NCBI GenBank assembly: GCA_007026445.1
Contig: VDMD01000012.1
Coordinates: forward strand, 682,001 to 746,000
Direction of reading: 5' to 3'
DNA from: Schizophyllum amplum
Lineage: Eukaryota > Basidiomycota > Agaricomycetes > Agaricales > Schizophyllaceae
DNA: 64,000 nucleotides
Position numbers and translations under genes: made by a program. Position 1 is the first letter of the stretch, and each line of letters starts with the position of its first letter. A model generated the notes under the pieces. That model ran no database searches and had not been told where the DNA came from. It saw nothing but the letters and a program-made list of their open reading frames with translations. This document shows, one piece after another, positions 60,552 to 64,000 of this stretch.

Positions 60552-62226
60552 ATGCATCGTGCACTACGGATACCAGAGATACTGTCCATCATATGCTCAA
60601 GTATTCGCGTCGACGCGGAGTATGGGTATCGACAGAATCTCCTCCACTTCGCCTTGTCCTGCAAGGCCTTCATCGGACCAGCTTTGCGCGAGATATGGCA
60701 TGAGAACCGGGCGGGCCTAAGCTCACTGTTAAAATGCTTCCCGGATGAAGTTTGGACATTAGCTGAGTCGCGTCGACTGGTGCGTATCGTCGCCGTCGTG
60801 TCCATATTCTGATGGTGACGCATACTTAGACCATAAAGCGGTCCCCAAAAGCGCACGAATGGGATCGTGTTCTGTATTACTCTCCTTGGATCAAGCACCT
60901 CTACACGCATGAAGACTACTACCTCGATCCGACCTTGCTCGACGCCGTAGCCATCTCATGCCCAGTCAATATCCTGTTGCCCAATCTCCGGAGCCTCGAC
61001 TTGGATCACTCGATGATAGCGACGCCAGGCTTTATCAACCTCCTTCATCTCCTCATCAGTCCCTTGCTCGGAACCATAAGTATCCAGTTTTACGACGCAA
61101 ACGCATCGCTGCGCTCTGCCTCCTTGTTGTCCCTAGCCGCGCGCAGATGCTCGCCCACGACATTCACGATACTCGAGTCGGCGATGCTTCCAGATGACGT
61201 GATTGAATTCCTGCACACCATTGTTGCAGAATGGTCGCAGCTACAGGAACTCAGAGTACCTCTTCTGAACACGTCGACGTTGGCGCGCATTGCCAGCTTC
61301 CCCGATCTCCGCTCCCTTGAACTATATACAAGCGCAGCAACCGTGGCGACACCATCGGCAATCTTCCATTCACAAGAGCTCACAATAACAACGGCTTCCG
61401 CGCGTTGACCTTCCTCGCGCTTGACGGCGGTACCATACAGCAATATACACGGCTTCTCTCCCTCTTGACCAGCAGCCCAGTCAGGAACCTAGCGCTGACG
61501 ACAGACGAACCGACAACCGCGGCCGCATGCCGGCGGCTGTTCCAGGAGTTCTCGGTTGCAATGGCGCCCACAACGCTTGAAGAAATATTCATGGAGTTCT
61601 CCTGGGAGCAGGCAAACGACGCTATCGTCGATTCCACAACATATACTATCGTGCCGGATGACTTCACGCCCTTGCTCTCCTTCAAGCACGTCGAGACGTT
61701 CTGGCTCGCTATCCCAGGCTGCGACATACGGCTCGATAACCTGCTTCTGTCTACGATAGCGAAGTCATGGCCTAAGCTAAAGGCCTTGGGCGTGGCAGGG
61801 AATGCAGCTCGCCTTCCCCTCGCCACTCTCGATGGGTTTGCTGCTCTCGGATTACACTGTCCTCGACTAGACTTTGTACATTGTACCATCGATGCGACAC
61901 GGGTGCCGACTGTGCGATCCAAGGACATACCATTCGGCGGTGTCCGCAACTGGAGTGTAGGTGAATTAAACGTTGGCAACTCCCCCATCGACGACCCAGC
62001 GTCTGTCGCATCATGTATTTCCTCCTTGTTTCCTCGCTTGGCACGAATCGAATCGCAGTCCGACTACAACGACAAATGGAACCAAGTTCTACCACTTGCG
62101 TCTCTATTCCAGCGCGTGCGGAGCCAGGGCTACTACGCAGCATGCGCCGGCAAGAACGGCGACTTTCTGGTGGATGAAAGTTCCGAGCATGAGGATGACG
62201 CCTTGACAGACGACGACCAGGCATGA
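60552..62226 (+). CDS. F-box-type paralog C, frame-broken
   Basis: This third paralog is on the opposite strand and about 30 kb from A and B. It starts MHRALRIPEILSIICSSIRV, then LHFALSCKAFIGPALREIWH and SSLLKCFPDEVWTLAESRRL. An intron lies at the same site as in A and B (60780-60830), followed by TIKRSPKAHEWDRVLYYSPW and AISCPVNILLPNLRSL. At 61341-61358 the frame changes: ELYTSAATVA is in one frame, while GNLPFTRAHNNNGFRALTFL is in another. No intron fits and one base seems to be missing. The rest is open to TGA 62224-62226 with DFVHCTIDATRVP, VGNSPIDDPASVASCISSLF and an acidic tail. Same reading as for paralog B: base-call error or recent decay. Confidence 0.65.
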
Positions 62227-62771
62227 ACTTCGTATGTACTCGGTTGCTCTTGTTCTTCCACTATTGCTCATTGTCTGGTAGCGTGTATGCCTGCATTCGA
62301 ATAGCATGGGGATGACCGACACAGCAGTCTACTGTGAGTAGTGATTTGTCCGCCATTTGACCTTCGTCACCCAAGATTCTGACGGCGACATTCAAGCACT
62401 GGCTCGGGCTGCAACAACATGCCCCTTCCCCGCTTCGCAGCGGCGTTTTTCTCATGGGTCATGAGCAGTGGCAGGCATCGGTGGCTTCTGACTCGCCCAC
62501 AACCAGATGTGATTTTCGGCTACTATTCGCAACCTATGTTACGTTTCCTTCGTTTTCGAAGTCCAGTACAGTCTCATAGAAGTGATATGACTGCATTCAA
62601 CGGCAAGGAGCACTGCGTTACCGTAACTCATGTTGCGTGGTGCCGACGGTCAGCACGGCACATATCAAGCGACGGTCACCATAGGGCTACACTATTCCTA
62701 AAGAAATCTGGCGCGTGCAGGCGAGACTCGTTCGCCGGTGTCTGACGAACTCTGGCCAGCAGCGAGGATGC
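62227..62771. other. Intergenic between F-box C and hydrolase pseudogene
   Basis: This 545-bp stretch has no ORF of coding character. It lies at the 3' ends of both flanking genes. Confidence 0.4.
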
Positions 62772-64000
62772 TCAGCCGTACACTTGCCTGACTAACGGTC
62801 GAGTTGGGGAAAAGCACGACATCGTCGTCAATTGGGCAAATCGTATCGTCGCCCTCGGGAAGCTGGTGAAGGGTGCTTCAGGCTCTGTCATTGAAAGCGT
62901 CCAATCGTGACGTACGTGCCATCCTCGAAATATCTGTTGATAACGTCGACGGTGCAAGTCGACGGCTCCGCCAGGGAAACATGGCCGTAGCCATTCTGTT
63001 GCAGAAGGACCGCGCTGTCGCCAGCAAATCGGCCATAAGCTGTGCATTCTTGAACGGCGTAACAGGATCGAACTGCAAAAGCCTCCGCATCAGACGTCAA
63101 CCGTGTCGCTCAAGATGAAAGAAGCCTACGGTATTCCCGATGACGAGGATGGAATTCTTCAGCTTATTGTCCCAAGGCCCGTGTAGCGTTCGACCGCGCG
63201 CGCCGGCCACGCAAAGCAAATGTTGGCATCCACATGCCACTGAGGACCAAACAGAGGTGAAACGTATTCGGAGGCTTGGACGATGGCATCGAAGCCGCTA
63301 CGCATCGTCATGTTGCCCGCATTGACACCATCCCCACATAGAATCGCCACAAACTCGTATGTGTGTGTATCGGTGCCATTTCCCCGTCGGCTTGGTGGAT
63401 GGGTATTCGCTTATGTTGGAGGCGATGGCGTGTAGCGTCTGCTCGTAGGCGTACATGAAGTTAGCGTACTCGCTCCACATCAAAGGCTGTACATGGCGCC
63501 GTAGAGATATTCGCGGCCTGGGCGGAGGTGTAGGTCCCGCTGAGGTCAGCGCCGGACTCGAGGAGATCATGCGCGAGCTATAAGTAGAATGAATCAGCAG
63601 GAGTCAGTCAGTAAAAGACGTGGCTCACGCCAAGCAGACCCGGACGCGGTCGCGATGTCCGCAGCCGTGTCGTTGTCGCCTGAACAAGTTTGCAACCATC
63701 CTGACCGGCCATTGCGCAGCCAGTAGTGAAGCCATTGAAGTCTCGTCCACAGATGCAAGGTTATTGAGGTAATACTGGTGAGTTTGTTCAGAGATCTCAT
63801 AGCTATCCTCCGCGACAATAAGTAGAAAGCTCACATCCGTTTTGGCTCATTGGCATAGAGTAAGGGTTCTGTATAAGATTAGTACACTGAAATAGCGTGC
63901 GCGCAATACCAACCCATGCAACCGTCGAGGACTACGTGACCGACACGATCAGGGAACACTGAACGCGCGATGAGTATCTGGCTTCACGCGATCTTCCAGG
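62772..64000 (-). pseudogene. Decayed TAP-like alpha/beta hydrolase, runs off the window
   Basis: This is a clear relative of the intact hydrolase at 36255-38430, but broken many times. From the right edge: VFPDRVGHVVLDGCM, then an intron and EPLLYANEPK. The equivalent of the GCALAGKDGC segment is split between frames near 63690-63740 (NGFTTGCAMAGQDGCKLVQ can be read only after a frame change). MWSEYANFMYAYEQTLHAIA sits in a different frame from SAQA just before it (63500-63530). GDGVNAGNMTMRSGFDAIVQ and SPLFGPQWHVDANICFAWPA are well kept. The frame is then lost at RYTG (63180-63190), where the intact gene has GPWDNELKN. DPVTPFKNAQLMADLL and DDDVVLFPNSTVSQAS follow. With four or more frame breaks it cannot make the enzyme. 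Confidence 0.85.

Overview
The window is nuclear DNA of a filamentous basidiomycete, most likely an agaricomycete. The evidence is direct: nearly every gene is cut by several introns of about 45-60 nt with GTRNGT donors, CTRAY-type branch points and YAG acceptors; intergenic gaps are short; and the gene set is fungal (SPT8, Sog2, a Mug113/T5orf172 protein, fungal ornithine monooxygenase, F-box multigene family, a Ngaro-like tyrosine-recombinase retrotransposon). There is no operon structure, CRISPR array or recognisable rRNA/tRNA gene. All multi-exon models below were spliced by eye.

Layout. 1-10.4 kb: the 3' end of a SCAMP gene (+), a Coq11-like NAD(P)-binding gene (+), a small membrane protein (+), SRP54 (-), SPT8 of SAGA (+) and a SAM methyltransferase (+). 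10.8-16.6 kb, all on the minus strand: a large F-box protein, L-ornithine N5-monooxygenase (sidA type, first step of hydroxamate siderophore synthesis) and a Rib2-like pyrimidine deaminase of riboflavin synthesis. 16.8-24.8 kb (+): Spt6 and poly(A)-binding protein. 24.8-26.0 kb: a non-genic stretch with an imperfect tandem duplication. 26-35.5 kb: an epimerase-like gene (+), two paralogous F-box genes (-), a Mug113-like T5orf172 protein (-) and an Lcp5/neuroguidin rRNA-processing factor (+). 36.2-38.4 kb: a secreted TAP-like alpha/beta hydrolase (+).

38,871-44,143 is a complete 5.27-kb Ngaro-like element on the minus strand (gag, RT-RNase H, tyrosine recombinase) with split direct repeats in the order A1-ORFs-B1-A2-B2. 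The A and B copies look identical by eye, so the insertion is young. 44.1-48.5 kb is gene-poor and holds a 2.0-kb terminal-inverted-repeat element with a 5-bp target duplication, inside which a 471-bp TA-flanked MITE is nested.

48.5-62.2 kb: MOT1 (-), a KDM8-like JmjC protein (+), Sog2 of the RAM network (+) and a third F-box paralog (+). The right edge (62.8-64 kb) is a multiply frameshifted pseudogene of the TAP-like hydrolase on the minus strand.

Several genes (transcription: SPT8, Spt6, MOT1; RNA and protein flow: Pab1, Lcp5, SRP54) are conserved housekeeping genes that are simply neighbours. A notable pattern is that these large genes read cleanly, while Sog2, the Rib2-like deaminase and two of the three F-box paralogs each show one or more single-base frame breaks. 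Base-calling errors or real gene decay could both explain this.
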